The notes: generated by a model not told the origin, from the letters alone. Counted from the first letter of the stretch, positions 51,779-62,683 are shown. The stretch: DNA of 64,000 nucleotides from Taibaiella sp. (GCA_016786705.1 JAEUVV010000006.1:496001-560000); one strand, 5' to 3'. Numbers and translations: made by a program.

Positions 51779-53695
51779 TTATCGCATTAAAGTAATATCT
51801 CCTTTTTTCTCGTAAATTTTTCCATCAGAGCAGGAGTATTTCAGTCCGTACATATAGACACCGCCCTGTTGCTCTTTGCCCTCTTTATTACGGCCATCCC
51901 ATCCCTGGGTAAAGCCACTGGCATTGCTTTCGTAGATCAGCTGGCCATAGCGGTTAAAGACTAAGAAAGAAACTATTTGCTGTCCTACTTCTAATTTAGG
52001 AACGAAATAATCATTTTTACCGTCTCCGTTTGGTGTAAACGCATTTGGCATCGTCATCTCACAACATGGTTCCGCTTTGATGTACAGGGAATCTGTAGCA
52101 GAGCACAGGTCATTATTAAATACTTTCACATATACGTAACCTGATTTAGGAATGATCGCTTTTACTTCAGATGCTTTGGCATTACCCGGAGTTCTTCTGA
52201 AGTAAGCGTCAGGGGTCCAGATATATTCCAGGTTGCTTCCTGTAGCCATTGCTTTCAATTCTACGGTATCCTGGGCACAGATATCATTACTGCTGAAATA
52301 ATTGATCTTAACAGTCGGGTTAGGCGCAATCACTAATTCAACTACTTCTGACATTTTTTTACAACCTTTATTAGTAGTTACCTCTACCTTATACATACCG
52401 GCGGCAGAAGCGCCTAAAGTATCCATTGTGGCCCCCGGGATGGCGATATCATCTTTATACCATTGGTATTGGTAGCCGGCAGCTTTATAGGCAGAGAAAA
52501 TAAAGCGGTCGCCATTACATATTTTCGCACGCTTATCTGCATTGGTAATTTCTGCTGTCGGTAATGGATTGATGCCTAAGGTTAAGATAATAACACTATC
52601 ACATCCTATTTGAGAAACAAAGGTAGTATCATAAACACCCGGGCTGAATAAGGTGCGGCCATAAAAATCATAAGTAGAACCGGCACACATTTCTGCAGTT
52701 ACATAAGTTTTAATGTCGCTGAACCTAACATGTACAGTATCTCTGAATGTATAGGTAGTTAGGTTGTCACAACCTGCAGGTCCTGTATATTCTACTATAA
52801 AGAAGGTACTTGGGGCCGGAGGTGGCGGGTTGCTTACTGTGGTCGTAAGGGTAGCGCCCTGATGTAAGAAGTTACCATTGGCATCATACCAGGTTAACAG
52901 AGGGCTATTGCTGAACTGGATAATGTTCCAGGGATTGAATGCTATAGAATCTACAGTATAAGTAACAGCACCACCTGCGGTGGTTGTCGGAGTAAATCTT
53001 CTTGACGTATTCGTTCCGCCTACATTTCCCCACATGTCAGCAGGGCCTCTGTTCGGTGTATATACTTCATTTATACCGGTAGGGCTCATCCAGCGGACAC
53101 CCTGTATTGCATTAGCAGTACCGTTGGTTGAAGGACAACCAGGCGATCCAGGCATACTTTGCGTATGGAATTCTATAATATTGGAACCTTCATATAAAAT
53201 AACCTGATTCGTCACTTTAATGGCGTTACAGGCAGCGCCTCCATATTTAGGCACATCACAATACTGTACAACAAATTTCCTGGAGCCGGGTGAACCGAAA
53301 GTTTGATACTGGATATTACCACCGTAATTGAGATCCAGGTCCTGGAAGGCTAAAAGAATAGCGTTATCTACCTGTCCGTTGCCGGTAGCTGCGGCCCAGG
53401 TCCATGAGCTGCTTAATCCCACATAGGACAAATTAAAAGTAATAAAATTATTACCTGAAGTTAGGCATTGGGTATAGGTCTGCCCGTAAAAATCAAATGG
53501 AAAACCAATGTCGATAATTGAGGGAGAAAAGTAGTCATCCCCACTCGTGCCATCTAATTGTCCTGTAACGGATGCTCCCATAGTGATTTCATCACCTCTG
53601 CAAATTAAAGTATCATCATAGGTAAGCGCAATCTGAGCTTTTGAAGCAAAGCTGAAGGAAAACAGGGCAAATAAAGTATATAAACCTTTTTTCAT
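51779..53695 (-). CDS. Large secreted protein with type IX type B (gliding-type) sorting domain
   Basis: The 638-residue product has a signal peptide (1-20, ending ASKAQ). A nidogen-like/beta-sandwich N-terminal part follows (about 50-250, containing YFSPSIIDIGFPFDFYGQ), then Ig-like domains (about 340-550), and a C-terminal sorting domain of the gliding-associated type (about 545-638) that begins MPNAFTPNGDGKNDYF and contains FNRYGQLIYES, GWDGRNKEGKEQQGGVYMY. It should be exported by the type IX system, probably attached to the surface. Adhesion is a common role for such proteins (inference). Confidence 0.88.
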   Translation of the reverse strand: MKKGLYTLFALFSFSFASKAQIALTYDDTLICRGDEITMGASVTGQLDGTSGDDYFSPSIIDIGFPFDFYGQTYTQCLTSGNNFITFNLSYVGLSSSWTWAAATGNGQVDNAILLAFQDLDLNYGGNIQYQTFGSPGSRKFVVQYCDVPKYGGAACNAIKVTNQVILYEGSNIIEFHTQSMPGSPGCPSTNGTANAIQGVRWMSPTGINEVYTPNRGPADMWGNVGGTNTSRRFTPTTTAGGAVTYTVDSIAFNPWNIIQFSNSPLLTWYDANGNFLHQGATLTTTVSNPPPPAPSTFFIVEYTGPAGCDNLTTYTFRDTVHVRFSDIKTYVTAEMCAGSTYDFYGRTLFSPGVYDTTFVSQIGCDSVIILTLGINPLPTAEITNADKRAKICNGDRFIFSAYKAAGYQYQWYKDDIAIPGATMDTLGASAAGMYKVEVTTNKGCKKMSEVVELVIAPNPTVKINYFSSNDICAQDTVELKAMATGSNLEYIWTPDAYFRRTPGNAKASEVKAIIPKSGYVYVKVFNNDLCSATDSLYIKAEPCCEMTMPNAFTPNGDGKNDYFVPKLEVGQQIVSFLVFNRYGQLIYESNASGFTQGWDGRNKEGKEQQGGVYMYGLKYSCSDGKIYEKKGDITLMR

Positions 53696-53790
53696 GGACT
53701 TCTATTAATTTAATCGTTAAATATAACACTAAAACCTGGAATTCAATTAGTTTTTTGTTTTGTGCATGCATAATATAGACAGCTTAAAAT

Positions 53791-53824
53791 AAAAAATGGG
53801 TTGGCAAAAGCCACCCATTTTTTA
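53791..53824 (-). terminator. Terminator of asd
   Basis: AAAAAATGGGTTGGC pairs, with one bulged T, with GCCACCCATTTTTT around AAAA, 36 bases past the asd stop. Confidence 0.75.
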
Positions 53825-53859
53825 TAAAAAAAATTATTTATATGGATAAGGAGTTAAAC

Positions 53860-54885
53860 TCAGTAATTTTTATCTTTTATCATAATGTTTTTCTGGATTA
53901 TTTTATTTTCAACTAGATATTCTGCAATCTGGACGGCATTAGTAGCCGCGCCTTTGCGCAGGTTATCGGCAACAATCCAGCAATTCAGGCCATTGGCTAC
54001 AGATTCGTCTCTGCGTATCCTGCCTACCCATACCTCGTTAGTGCCAAATGCCTTAAGCGGGGTAGGATAATGATTGCGGGCCGGATCATCCAGGAGCTCA
54101 ATGCCTGGAGCGGCAGTCAGCAGGCTTTTAATACTTTCCAGCTCAAAAGGTTGTTCAAATTCAATATTTACACTTTCGCTATGCCCACCCATAACCGGAA
54201 CACGCACGGTTGTAGCGGTAACCCTGATCTGGTCGTCGCCCATTATCTTTTGCGTTTCCAGGATCATTTTGGTTTCTTCCTTTGTATAGCCGTTTTCCAG
54301 GAAACTGTCAATATGGGGAATGACGTTCAGATCAATAGGGTGGGGGTAAAACGGTTTTTCACTACTGCCCGATTTACGCTCTTCCAGTAAATGATCTACT
54401 CCTTTCTGGCCACTTCCGGTTACAGACTGGTAAGTGCTTACCACAACGCGTTTTATACCATAGGCGCGATGTAAAGGGTTTAGTACCATTACCATTTGTA
54501 TCGTGGAGCAGTTAGGGTTGGCAATGATCCGGTCTTCGGCAGTTAATACATGGCCGTTTACTTCCGGAACAACCAGTTTTTTTGTAGGGTCCATCCGCCA
54601 TGCAGAGGAATTGTCGATAACCACACAGCCGGCGGCGGCAAACTTTTCGGCCCATTCCAGTGAAGTCTGACCACCCGCTGAAAATAGCGCGATGTCGGGT
54701 TGCATAGCAATTCCCTGCTCCATATCCACCACCGGATAATCAGTGCCTTTGTATTTAATGGTTTTCCCTACAGATCGTTGTGAGGCAATAGGAATTAATT
54801 GAGTTAAGGGGAAATCTCTCTCCGCTAAAATCTGCAACATGGTGCTGCCCACCAGTCCGGTTGCACCTACTACAGCTACTTTCAT
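53860..54885 (-). CDS. asd: Aspartate-semialdehyde dehydrogenase
   Basis: It makes aspartate semialdehyde from aspartyl phosphate, feeding lysine, diaminopimelate, threonine and methionine synthesis. The 341-residue product has the NADP-binding GATGLVG (7-13), the catalytic C126 in ANPNCSTIQ, the later RVPVMGGHSE with the catalytic histidine, and the usual length. Its stop is followed by a hairpin. The sensor-kinase gene lies 50 bases upstream on the same strand, so partial co-transcription is possible. Confidence 0.96.
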   Translation of the reverse strand: MKVAVVGATGLVGSTMLQILAERDFPLTQLIPIASQRSVGKTIKYKGTDYPVVDMEQGIAMQPDIALFSAGGQTSLEWAEKFAAAGCVVIDNSSAWRMDPTKKLVVPEVNGHVLTAEDRIIANPNCSTIQMVMVLNPLHRAYGIKRVVVSTYQSVTGSGQKGVDHLLEERKSGSSEKPFYPHPIDLNVIPHIDSFLENGYTKEETKMILETQKIMGDDQIRVTATTVRVPVMGGHSESVNIEFEQPFELESIKSLLTAAPGIELLDDPARNHYPTPLKAFGTNEVWVGRIRRDESVANGLNCWIVADNLRKGAATNAVQIAEYLVENKIIQKNIMIKDKNY

Positions 54886-54935
54886 CTATTTAAAATGTTT
54901 TTATTAGTAAATTAAATTTAAATTAATCTGCAAAT

Positions 54936-56225
54936 TTAGGTAATTATTTGGTTGCTTAGCGAAAATTCTATAGTAAACATACTCCCTTTCCCTAAGGAAC
55001 TGTCTACCTTTATCTTGCCTTTATGTGCTTCTACAATTGCCTTTACATAACTCAAGCCTAAACCAAAACCTTTAATATTATGGAGGTTACCGGTATGTGC
55101 GCGGTAAAATTTTTCAAAGATCCGGGCGACGGTTTCTTTATTCATACCAATGCCATTATCTTTTATCTTAATCACTAAATTGTTCTTTACATTAGCCGTA
55201 CTGATATCTATGGTCAGGTTTTCTTCTGAATATTTAACGGCATTATCCATCAGATTGTAGATAATATTAGAAAAATGCACTTCATCTGCCATTATGGTAT
55301 ACTTGGGCGCATTTAGGTGCGTGGTGAGTGTGCCGTTTTTTTGCTGGATTTGTATATTAAAAGATTCGGCCATTTTTTCAATTACCTCGTGTACATTTAT
55401 AGGCTGCAGGTTGAGCTTCAGCTCATCCCGGTCTATTTGCGCGGCCTGCAGGATTTTTTCCACCTGCTTGTTCATTCTCTTGTTCTCCGATTTAATAATG
55501 CCAGAGTAATAGCTCAGCATTTCGGGGTTGCTCCTTACTTTTTCCATAGATAAGGCATCCGAGGCCAGGGATATGGTTGCCAAGGGTGTTTTAAACTCAT
55601 GGGTCATATTATTGATAAAATCAGATTTGATCTCCGCCAGTTTCTTTTGGTTGATCATGGTCCGTACGGTTAATGCAAAAGCAGTAACAATAATAATCGT
55701 AAACAATGCGGAGCCTGCAAACATCCAGGCAGAGCGCTGTGAAATGTAATTCTGCGGCTCTTCAATATACAGGAAGATTTTAAAGCTTCCGTTTGGCGTG
55801 AGCCTTGCGGGATAAGCTACATCAAACATGCTTACATTAAAGTTCGTAGAGCTGCTCATGATGTCTACAAAACCCTGTTCCGATGTGATACAGTAAGCAA
55901 ACGGGAACTTGATTTTTTCGGCATCCATGTGTCTTTGAATAATCGTTACGATCTCTTCCTGCTGTAATCTTACGACGGTGTTCCATAGGAGGTGTTCTCT
56001 GGTCTGGTCAAACCCGATATTAAAGGTCGCCGGGTTACGGCCTTGTATCTGTATGAGCCGGGTACGCATGTCTTCCCGGCTTTTGGAAAGCACATTCTGT
56101 ACTTCCATGCCATAGCGCATACGTTGTACTTCCATATTTGTCTTTACCCAGTTCAGCTGAATAAACATCAGCCCGAAAAGGGATAAGCAAATCATGATGA
56201 TAACAAGTGTGAAATTCTTTTTCAA
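54936..56225 (-). CDS. Membrane sensor histidine kinase (no adjacent response regulator)
   Basis: The 429-residue product has two membrane helices (about 6-24 and 166-187) enclosing a periplasmic sensor domain of about 140 residues. A HisKA domain follows with H209 in NMTHEFKTPL, then a HATPase domain with DNAVKYSEENL, DNGIGM and GFGLGLSYVK. The layout resembles RprX-like kinases of Bacteroidota, whose partner is normally an OmpR-type regulator gene next door. None is present here, so the partner lies elsewhere. Confidence 0.9.
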   Translation of the reverse strand: MKKNFTLVIIMICLSLFGLMFIQLNWVKTNMEVQRMRYGMEVQNVLSKSREDMRTRLIQIQGRNPATFNIGFDQTREHLLWNTVVRLQQEEIVTIIQRHMDAEKIKFPFAYCITSEQGFVDIMSSSTNFNVSMFDVAYPARLTPNGSFKIFLYIEEPQNYISQRSAWMFAGSALFTIIIVTAFALTVRTMINQKKLAEIKSDFINNMTHEFKTPLATISLASDALSMEKVRSNPEMLSYYSGIIKSENKRMNKQVEKILQAAQIDRDELKLNLQPINVHEVIEKMAESFNIQIQQKNGTLTTHLNAPKYTIMADEVHFSNIIYNLMDNAVKYSEENLTIDISTANVKNNLVIKIKDNGIGMNKETVARIFEKFYRAHTGNLHNIKGFGLGLSYVKAIVEAHKGKIKVDSSLGKGSMFTIEFSLSNQIIT

Positions 56226-56413
56226 GTATCGTGTTGATTTTACTAAATGAACAATGTTCCTAAAATGCGGATATAATTTGCCTGGTTTTCAAAGCCGGGA
56301 AAGACAAAGTTAATCGTCTAATGATTATAATTTGATTAATTTCATCGTTAAAATTTCCTAAGTGGCTTTGACCCTGATTTTTCGGGCAGTATAGCCATTG
56401 TTAAATGCTTTTT

Positions 56414-58453
56414 ATGAATCGATTACAATATGAGTCCAGCCCTTATCTCCGGCAACATGCCCATAATCCTGTTGACTGGTATCCCTGGGGCGAGGAAGCC
56501 TTTTTGAAGGCGGCACAGGAAGAAAAACCCATACTGGTTAGTATCGGGTATGCGGCTTGTCATTGGTGCCACGTAATGGAACGGGAAAGTTTTGAAGACG
56601 CGGAAGTGGCTGCCTATATGAATGAACATTTTGTTTGCATCAAGGTGGACCGGGAGGAGCGCAGTGATGTGGACCACCTGTATATGGATGCGCTGCAGGT
56701 GCTTACAGGACAGGGAGGGTGGCCGCTGAACATGTTCACCACACCCGACCGTAAGCCATTTTTTGGCGGTACCTATTTTCCTCCTTCAAGAATATATAAC
56801 AGGGCTTCCTGGAGAGAAGTACTGGAAGCTGTAAGGGTAAGCTGGGCGCAAAAGAAAGAAGAAGTGATCCACCAGTCTGAGCAATTGTTACAGCACTTGG
56901 AGCAGGTAAACCTGCAGGAAAAAGGGACCGGGGCTTTGCCACATAAAAAAGAAGAGTTTGAACCTATAGTGCGCCATCTTTTGGCGCAGGCTGATGAGGC
57001 CTATGGCGGTTTTGGTCTTGCGCCTAAATTCCCGCAAACAATGAGTTTAAGCTATCTCCTGCAATATCATTACAGCACCGGGGACAAAGATGCCTTAGCA
57101 CATGCATTGTTCAGTATAGACAAAATGATAGGGGGTGGCATTTATGATCAGATAGGCGGTGGCCTGGCGCGGTACAGCACCGATGCGGAGTGGCTTGCAC
57201 CACACTTCGAAAAAATGCTGTATGATAATGCCTTGTTCCTGGAATTGCTTTCCGAGGCTTACCAGGTAAGTGGTAATGAGGCCTATACAAAAGTTATGGA
57301 GCAAACGATTTCTTTCTGTATCCGGGAGCTGAGCATAGGCGGTTCAGGGATTGGTTTTTATGCGGCACTGGATGCAGATAGTGAAGGAGAAGAAGGTAAA
57401 TATTATGTTTGGGATATTGCAGAACTCCAGTTCCTTTTGCCCGATATGAGCCCCGAATTGCAAGCTTTTTGGGACATTACAGCCACGGGAAACTGGGAGG
57501 GAAAAACCATTTTGAATGGGAATAGTATAGACCGGGAAAAAAGAGCGCTCCTGCTGGCCAATGAGGCTTTCTGTTCGGAACTGGAAGCGGCTACAAAAAC
57601 GCTGCTGGAGGCCAGAAGCCTTAGAGTAAGGCCGCTAACGGATACCAAGATCCTGCTTTCCTGGAATGCCCTGATGGTAGTGGCTTTGGCCAAATGTGCC
57701 AAAGCTTTGAACTCGGAAAGCTACTTTGAACTGGCCAAAAAAAACCTGGATTACCTGCTTCGTACTTTTAAAGTGGAAGGGCAGTGGTTCCGTAATTTTG
57801 ACGGGCAAAAGGTAAGTATCAGGGCCAGCCTGGAAGACCTGTCCTTCCTGGTCCGGGCATTATTGGTTGTAGGAGAATACCTGGTTGCCTACGACTACAT
57901 TTCAGAAGCCGGAAAGTTACAGGAATTCGTAGATAGCCATTTTAGTGATGAGCAGCATATTTTTTATTATTTCAGTAATAAAACAGAGCAGGATATCGTT
58001 CTAAGAAAAGTAGAGACTTACGATGGCGCGCTTCCTTCTGTGAATGCGGTTATGGCGGAAAACAACCTGCTGTTGAGTAAATGGTTTGAAGATGAAGTTT
58101 TAGCACAAAGAAGCAGGCAAATGCTTCAATCCATGTATGCTAAAGCCACACATTATCCCGGTGCTCACGGTTATTGGAACAAAGTGCTGCTACAGCATGT
58201 GTTACAAAAAACGCTGGTAATCACAAAGGCAGACCATAAGGAGTATGAGGACCTCGTTAAGTATCACTATTGGCCCCAGGTAATTATTGCCCTGAAAAGG
58301 CCGGACACCCATCAAACCCTCCCACTGATTTCAGGAAAGCCGGACAGGCTTACCCGGGAATTTTACTATTGTAATCAATTTGTTTGCTTTGCTCCGGAAG
58401 CTGAAGCAGAAAAAGTATTCTCAAAAATAAAAATTGGAAAAATGTTGGAATAA
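56414..58453 (+). CDS. YyaL/DUF255-type protein with thioredoxin-like and (alpha/alpha)6 domains
   Basis: The 679-residue product (from [12 protein letters not shown]; an ATG three codons earlier is possible) has an N-terminal thioredoxin-like domain with CHWCH (C49/C52 in this numbering), GGWPLNMF and GTYFPP. A long helical domain with toroid character follows (about 180-670, with [46 protein letters not shown]). This is the family of YyaL/SSP411 and human SPATA20. The function is unknown; a redox or glycan-related role has been suggested for relatives. It is monocistronic, divergent from the sensor-kinase gene. Confidence 0.9.
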   Translation: MNRLQYESSPYLRQHAHNPVDWYPWGEEAFLKAAQEEKPILVSIGYAACHWCHVMERESFEDAEVAAYMNEHFVCIKVDREERSDVDHLYMDALQVLTGQGGWPLNMFTTPDRKPFFGGTYFPPSRIYNRASWREVLEAVRVSWAQKKEEVIHQSEQLLQHLEQVNLQEKGTGALPHKKEEFEPIVRHLLAQADEAYGGFGLAPKFPQTMSLSYLLQYHYSTGDKDALAHALFSIDKMIGGGIYDQIGGGLARYSTDAEWLAPHFEKMLYDNALFLELLSEAYQVSGNEAYTKVMEQTISFCIRELSIGGSGIGFYAALDADSEGEEGKYYVWDIAELQFLLPDMSPELQAFWDITATGNWEGKTILNGNSIDREKRALLLANEAFCSELEAATKTLLEARSLRVRPLTDTKILLSWNALMVVALAKCAKALNSESYFELAKKNLDYLLRTFKVEGQWFRNFDGQKVSIRASLEDLSFLVRALLVVGEYLVAYDYISEAGKLQEFVDSHFSDEQHIFYYFSNKTEQDIVLRKVETYDGALPSVNAVMAENNLLLSKWFEDEVLAQRSRQMLQSMYAKATHYPGAHGYWNKVLLQHVLQKTLVITKADHKEYEDLVKYHYWPQVIIALKRPDTHQTLPLISGKPDRLTREFYYCNQFVCFAPEAEAEKVFSKIKIGKMLE

Positions 58454-58791
58454 AATTTAAAAAACCTTTATTTAGCTTCCTATTTTAGAATTTTAATAGA
58501 AATTTAGCTTTCCAGAATAGCTATATTTTAGATTAAAGCAATACTAAAAAGCGCCTGATAAGAAAAAGCAGCATGAAATTTTTACAAAATATTTGAATTC
58601 TTAACTTTTTTTTCGATATTTGGAATTCGAATTGAAAAAATTCCGCTAAAAAATCGTTAAAAAGCGCTTCTGTACTGCCTTTAATAAGTATAGACGGAAT
58701 AGAACCTTAAATGGTTAGAATTTGAAATTTTAATGTTTTGCTAAAAGGCAAAGAAAAAATAAGAAGCAATAACAAAGAAAATTACAAACAG
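58454..58791 (+). other. 338-base gap before gldK
   Basis: No gene or tidy hairpin was found. It is very A/T-rich with several weak TATTTG/TTTG groups (e.g. GATATTTG at 58615-58622) but no clear -33/-7 pair. It is presumably the promoter and leader region of the gld operon. Confidence 0.4.
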
Positions 58792-60069
58792 ATGAGAAAA
58801 CACTCCTTGAGTATTGCCGTTGGCGCTATGTTGTTAGCAAGTTGCGGAAAACCTGGTTCGCAAGGGCAGCTTGTTGGCGCGCAAAATACCAATGCGAATT
58901 ATAGGCCACCTACACCGATAGGAATGGTTTGGGTTCCTCCTGGATATTTAAGAACAGGCTACAGCGATCAGGATGTTAATAATGCATTAGATGCGGAAGT
59001 GCGTAATGTGCAAATGCAGGGCTTCTATATGGATGCCACTGAGATTACCAATGCTGAGTACCGTCAATTTACCAATTGGGTAAGAGATTCTATCGCTCAC
59101 ACTCAATTGCAGCACTTTGTAGATAATGAAGATGGCAGCCAGAGAATCGATTGGAAACAAAAGATCAATTGGAAAGATCAGGATATCCAGGATCAGTTAA
59201 TGAATTTGTTTATACCTGCGGAACAATCAGGTTGGGGCAAGAAAGAGTTTGATAACTCTAAGCTTGTTTATAAGTTCAGAATTTATGACTATGAAGAGTC
59301 TGCCAGAAATCCGGACAAGCCAAGAACTGACTTTATTGCTGATAAATCTTTGAACATATACCCGGATACAACCGTTTGGATCCGCCAGTTCAATTATTCC
59401 AATAATGAACCTATAGCAAAACACTACAACTCAGATGGTACCTTTAACGAGTACCCGGTAGTAGGTGTTAACTATTTCCAGGCAAAAGCATTTGCTCACT
59501 GGAGAACCTTACTTTGGAAAAATGACCGTGAAGGCCGTAAACAATATTTCGAAGGGGAGTTTGACTTACCTAACGAATCTCAATGGGAATGGGCGGCACG
59601 CGGAGGTCGTGAATTGTCTCCATATCCTTGGGGCGGTCCATACATTGCTAACCAGAAAGGATGTTATTTAGCTAACTTTAAACCCGGCCGTGGTGACTAT
59701 GCTGCTGATGGTGGCCTGTACACTACCCGTGCGGATGCTTACTGGGCGAACGACTACGGTTTATATAACATGTCCGGTAACGTTGCAGAATGGACAAGAA
59801 CAGTATATACTGTAAGTGCCTATGACCGCAACTTCTTATCTGATATGAACCCGGATGTTAATATTAAGATCAGGGAAAATGATCCGCAGTGGATGCGCAG
59901 AATAGTTGTAAAAGGTGGTAGCTGGAGAGACCCTGCTCCATTCTTACAAATCCAGAACCGTGATTACGAATTTGCAGATACTGCAAAAGCTTATATCGGA
60001 TTCCGTTTAATCTACCAAAGAGTAGGAGAGGCAATTGGTATTAACCAGCCGAGGGTAAGCAAAAATTAG
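58792..60069 (+). CDS. gldK: Gliding/type IX secretion lipoprotein GldK
   Basis: GldK (PorK) is an outer-membrane lipoprotein of the ring that, with GldN, sits above the GldLM motor. The 425-residue product has a lipoprotein signal with LLASC (C18) and an FGE-sulfatase-like domain (about 45-415) with MDATEITNAEYRQF, NVAEWTR and KGGSWRDPAP. The ATG at 58792 is used because the lipoprotein signal begins there; a TTG 18 codons earlier is not credible. It is first of the operon gldK-gldL-gldM-(solo domain)-gldN. Confidence 0.94.
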   Translation: MRKHSLSIAVGAMLLASCGKPGSQGQLVGAQNTNANYRPPTPIGMVWVPPGYLRTGYSDQDVNNALDAEVRNVQMQGFYMDATEITNAEYRQFTNWVRDSIAHTQLQHFVDNEDGSQRIDWKQKINWKDQDIQDQLMNLFIPAEQSGWGKKEFDNSKLVYKFRIYDYEESARNPDKPRTDFIADKSLNIYPDTTVWIRQFNYSNNEPIAKHYNSDGTFNEYPVVGVNYFQAKAFAHWRTLLWKNDREGRKQYFEGEFDLPNESQWEWAARGGRELSPYPWGGPYIANQKGCYLANFKPGRGDYAADGGLYTTRADAYWANDYGLYNMSGNVAEWTRTVYTVSAYDRNFLSDMNPDVNIKIRENDPQWMRRIVVKGGSWRDPAPFLQIQNRDYEFADTAKAYIGFRLIYQRVGEAIGINQPRVSKN

Positions 60070-60114
60070 TAATTTAAAACATTAACCAAATCAAATTAAA
60101 AAATTTTAAGCGAG

Positions 60115-60957
60115 ATGAACTCAATAACCTTATTTTTCGAAACAAAGAAGGGAAAATATATAAAAAACCTTGTGATTGGTTTAGGTGCTGCGGTGGTGTT
60201 AGTAGGTGCCTTGTTTAAACTGGAGCACTTACCGGGAGCGAGTGTGATGCTTACCGTTGGTCTGTTGACAGAAGCATTTATCTTTATCATCCTGGGTTTA
60301 CTTCCTCCTCACAAAGATTATTACTGGGAGCGCTATTACCCTAACCTGGATGAGAATCCGGTAGTAGAAGGCTACAAGAAAGGGGTGAAATTTGTACCTC
60401 CTTCCCAGCCATTAGGTGCTGCCGGCGGATCAGGGTCTGGTGCCGGTGCTGCTTTAGATAAAATGTTAGATGAAGCGGACCTGAAAGCGGATTACTTCAA
60501 GAACCTGAAATCAAATTTTGATAAATTCGGTACTACAGTAAGCCAAATGAGAGATCTTACAGATGTGACTGCCGCTACTGGCGAGCTTTCTCAAAGTGCG
60601 CGTGAGGCCGCTACCTCTTTAGGTCAAATGAAAGATACTTTTACAGGTGCTGCGGGTACAATGCAATCTTTCAACGCAGCTGCAGAAGATACGGCTAAAT
60701 TCCATACTCAGGTACAGGCTTTATCTAAGAATTTAGGTTCATTAAACTCAATTTATGAGGTAGAATTGCAGGATGCAAACAATCACCTTAAAACAATGAA
60801 CAAGTTCTATGGTACTTTGGCAAGCGCTTCTGAAGCAATGTCTAATACCGCTCAGGACGCTGAAGCTGTAAAATCACAGATCGCTTCTTTGAACAAGAAT
60901 TTAACTTCATTGAACAATATTTATGGCAATATGCTTTCTGCAATGCAGGGAAGATAA
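60115..60957 (+). CDS. gldL: Type IX secretion/gliding motor protein GldL
   Basis: GldL and GldM form the proton-driven inner-membrane motor. The 280-residue product has two membrane helices near the N-terminus (about 16-34 and 43-63), the second carrying a glutamate (E53) at the place of the proton-handling GldL glutamate known from Flavobacterium johnsoniae (E49). The conserved HKDYYWERYYPNLDE segment follows, then a long coiled-coil cytoplasmic tail. It starts 45 bases after gldK. Confidence 0.95.
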   Translation: MNSITLFFETKKGKYIKNLVIGLGAAVVLVGALFKLEHLPGASVMLTVGLLTEAFIFIILGLLPPHKDYYWERYYPNLDENPVVEGYKKGVKFVPPSQPLGAAGGSGSGAGAALDKMLDEADLKADYFKNLKSNFDKFGTTVSQMRDLTDVTAATGELSQSAREAATSLGQMKDTFTGAAGTMQSFNAAAEDTAKFHTQVQALSKNLGSLNSIYEVELQDANNHLKTMNKFYGTLASASEAMSNTAQDAEAVKSQIASLNKNLTSLNNIYGNMLSAMQGR

Positions 60958-61078
60958 TTGCGAAAAGTTAAAAATAACCCGAAGAGTCCCGTTTTTACAT
61001 GTCTTTTTTAAAGGGCACAGGACAGGAATTTTCATGATGAAAAATTAACCAAATTCTTAACGATAAAAGAATCACAGA

Positions 61079-62665
61079 ATGTCAATACCTAAGGAGCCGC
61101 GGGGGCTCATGATTCAGCTGATGTATCTGGTGTTAACAGCGATGTTGGCATTGAACATCACCAAAGAAGTATTGGATGCGTTCAGCACTATTAATACCAG
61201 TATCGAGACCTCGAACGATGGTATTAAAGAAAAGAACGATCGTATGTATGTTGCTTTCGAGCATATTGCAGATAAAAACCCAGAATTAGCAAAAAAGAGA
61301 GATTCTTTACTCCCATTAGCGAAGCAGGTAAGAGAAGAATCGGATAAGATGGTGCAATACCTGGAAACTTGGAAACAGGAGATCGTAAAAAAAGGCGGTG
61401 GCTGGATCGAGGAGAATGGAGTTAAGAAAGTAAAAACCATGGACGATATTGACATCCCTACCCGGATGTTCGTAGAAGAGAAGAATGGTGATAAAGTAAA
61501 AACTGAATTGCAAAATTTTGTGAATAAGATCATCGGTATTGCTGGTGGTAGTAATTCAGAAGTTTTAAGGAAACAATTACCAATCCAGATTCCTAATAAA
61601 TTGCCGGTTACAGACATGAACCGTTCCGGTGACTGGTCCTTCGGTACTTTCCACAATATCCCGGTAATCGCTGCCATTACCTTATTCTCTAAATGGCAGA
61701 GTGATGTAAGAAACTCAGAAGCGCATATGGTGGAAAACCTGATGGCTCAGGTAGGAGATGACGATTACAATCAGGATATCATTAAATTGGATGGATTCCT
61801 GGCTGTGGCTACTCCAAACATTTCTTATGCCCTGGCGGGTGATGAGATTACGGCAACTATTGCTATGGCGGCTTATGATAAAAGTGCGCAGCCTACAATT
61901 ACTTCTAATGTAGGCGCGGTGAAAGTAGAACAAGGTGCAGGTACCCTTAAATTCCGGGCTTCTGGTACAGGGGTGCAAACCGTAAGAGGTACCATTACTG
62001 TAAAGGGTAAAGGCGAGAAGACAGAAACACAACCTTGGGAATTCAAGTACACAGTGGGTACTGCAGGGGCTTCTTTACAGCTGGATAAAATGAATGTAAT
62101 GTACATCGGTGTGCCTAACCCGGTTACGATTTCAGCTTCCGGTTATAACCTGAATGATGTTACCTGGACGATGGCTGGTGCAGAAATTAAATCTACAGGT
62201 CCTGGTAAATATGACGTGTTTGTTGATAAACCAAACTACCAGGGTGTAGACTATGTGGTAACAGCAACTAATAAGGCAGGTGGTAAAGTGGAAGTAGCCC
62301 GTGGTAAAATCCGTGTTAAAACTATTCCTAGCCCAATCATCAGATTAGGTAAAGTAGATGGTGCAGGTATGATGGGTACCGGAGAATTAAGGGCCCAGCC
62401 TGGATTGGCAGCTGTATTGGAGAATTTCGACTTCGATTATCGTTATACAGTTACCAGCTATAGTGTATTATTGCTGCAGAAAGGGTCTGATGTTGCCGAT
62501 CCGGCAAGAGGTAATGGTCCAATGTTCGCGGATAATAATACGGTGAAAGACTTGATTAACAGGGCAAGACCAGGAGACCGCCTGATTTTTGAAAATATAA
62601 GGGTAAAAGGTCCAGGAGTTCCGGAGCGCCCGGCCAAAACAAGTTTGACTATCACTGTTAGATAA
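61079..62665 (+). CDS. gldM: Type IX secretion/gliding motor protein GldM
   Basis: GldM spans the inner membrane and periplasm and couples the motor to the GldKN ring. The 528-residue product has a single membrane helix (about 10-28, MIQLMYLVLTAMLALNITKE) preceded by a basic residue (R8), then periplasmic domains D1 (helical) to D4. The last domain, residues 423-528 (62345-62662), ends PGDRLIFENIRVKGPGVPER and is the part that reaches the outer-membrane ring. It lies 121 bases after gldL, and the solo domain gene follows after 18 bases. Confidence 0.95.
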   Translation: MSIPKEPRGLMIQLMYLVLTAMLALNITKEVLDAFSTINTSIETSNDGIKEKNDRMYVAFEHIADKNPELAKKRDSLLPLAKQVREESDKMVQYLETWKQEIVKKGGGWIEENGVKKVKTMDDIDIPTRMFVEEKNGDKVKTELQNFVNKIIGIAGGSNSEVLRKQLPIQIPNKLPVTDMNRSGDWSFGTFHNIPVIAAITLFSKWQSDVRNSEAHMVENLMAQVGDDDYNQDIIKLDGFLAVATPNISYALAGDEITATIAMAAYDKSAQPTITSNVGAVKVEQGAGTLKFRASGTGVQTVRGTITVKGKGEKTETQPWEFKYTVGTAGASLQLDKMNVMYIGVPNPVTISASGYNLNDVTWTMAGAEIKSTGPGKYDVFVDKPNYQGVDYVVTATNKAGGKVEVARGKIRVKTIPSPIIRLGKVDGAGMMGTGELRAQPGLAAVLENFDFDYRYTVTSYSVLLLQKGSDVADPARGNGPMFADNNTVKDLINRARPGDRLIFENIRVKGPGVPERPAKTSLTITVR

Positions 62666-62683
62666 TTTTTAAAAATTGTTATT

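Noticed and set aside
58738..58791. A TTG start 18 codons upstream of gldK
   Set aside because: The extension is Lys/Asn-rich and would hide the lipoprotein signal, which begins at the ATG at 58792.
61114..61677. A 187-residue minus-strand frame inside gldM
   Set aside because: Antisense to gldM; Ser/Phe-rich, without a plausible domain, typical of shadow frames.
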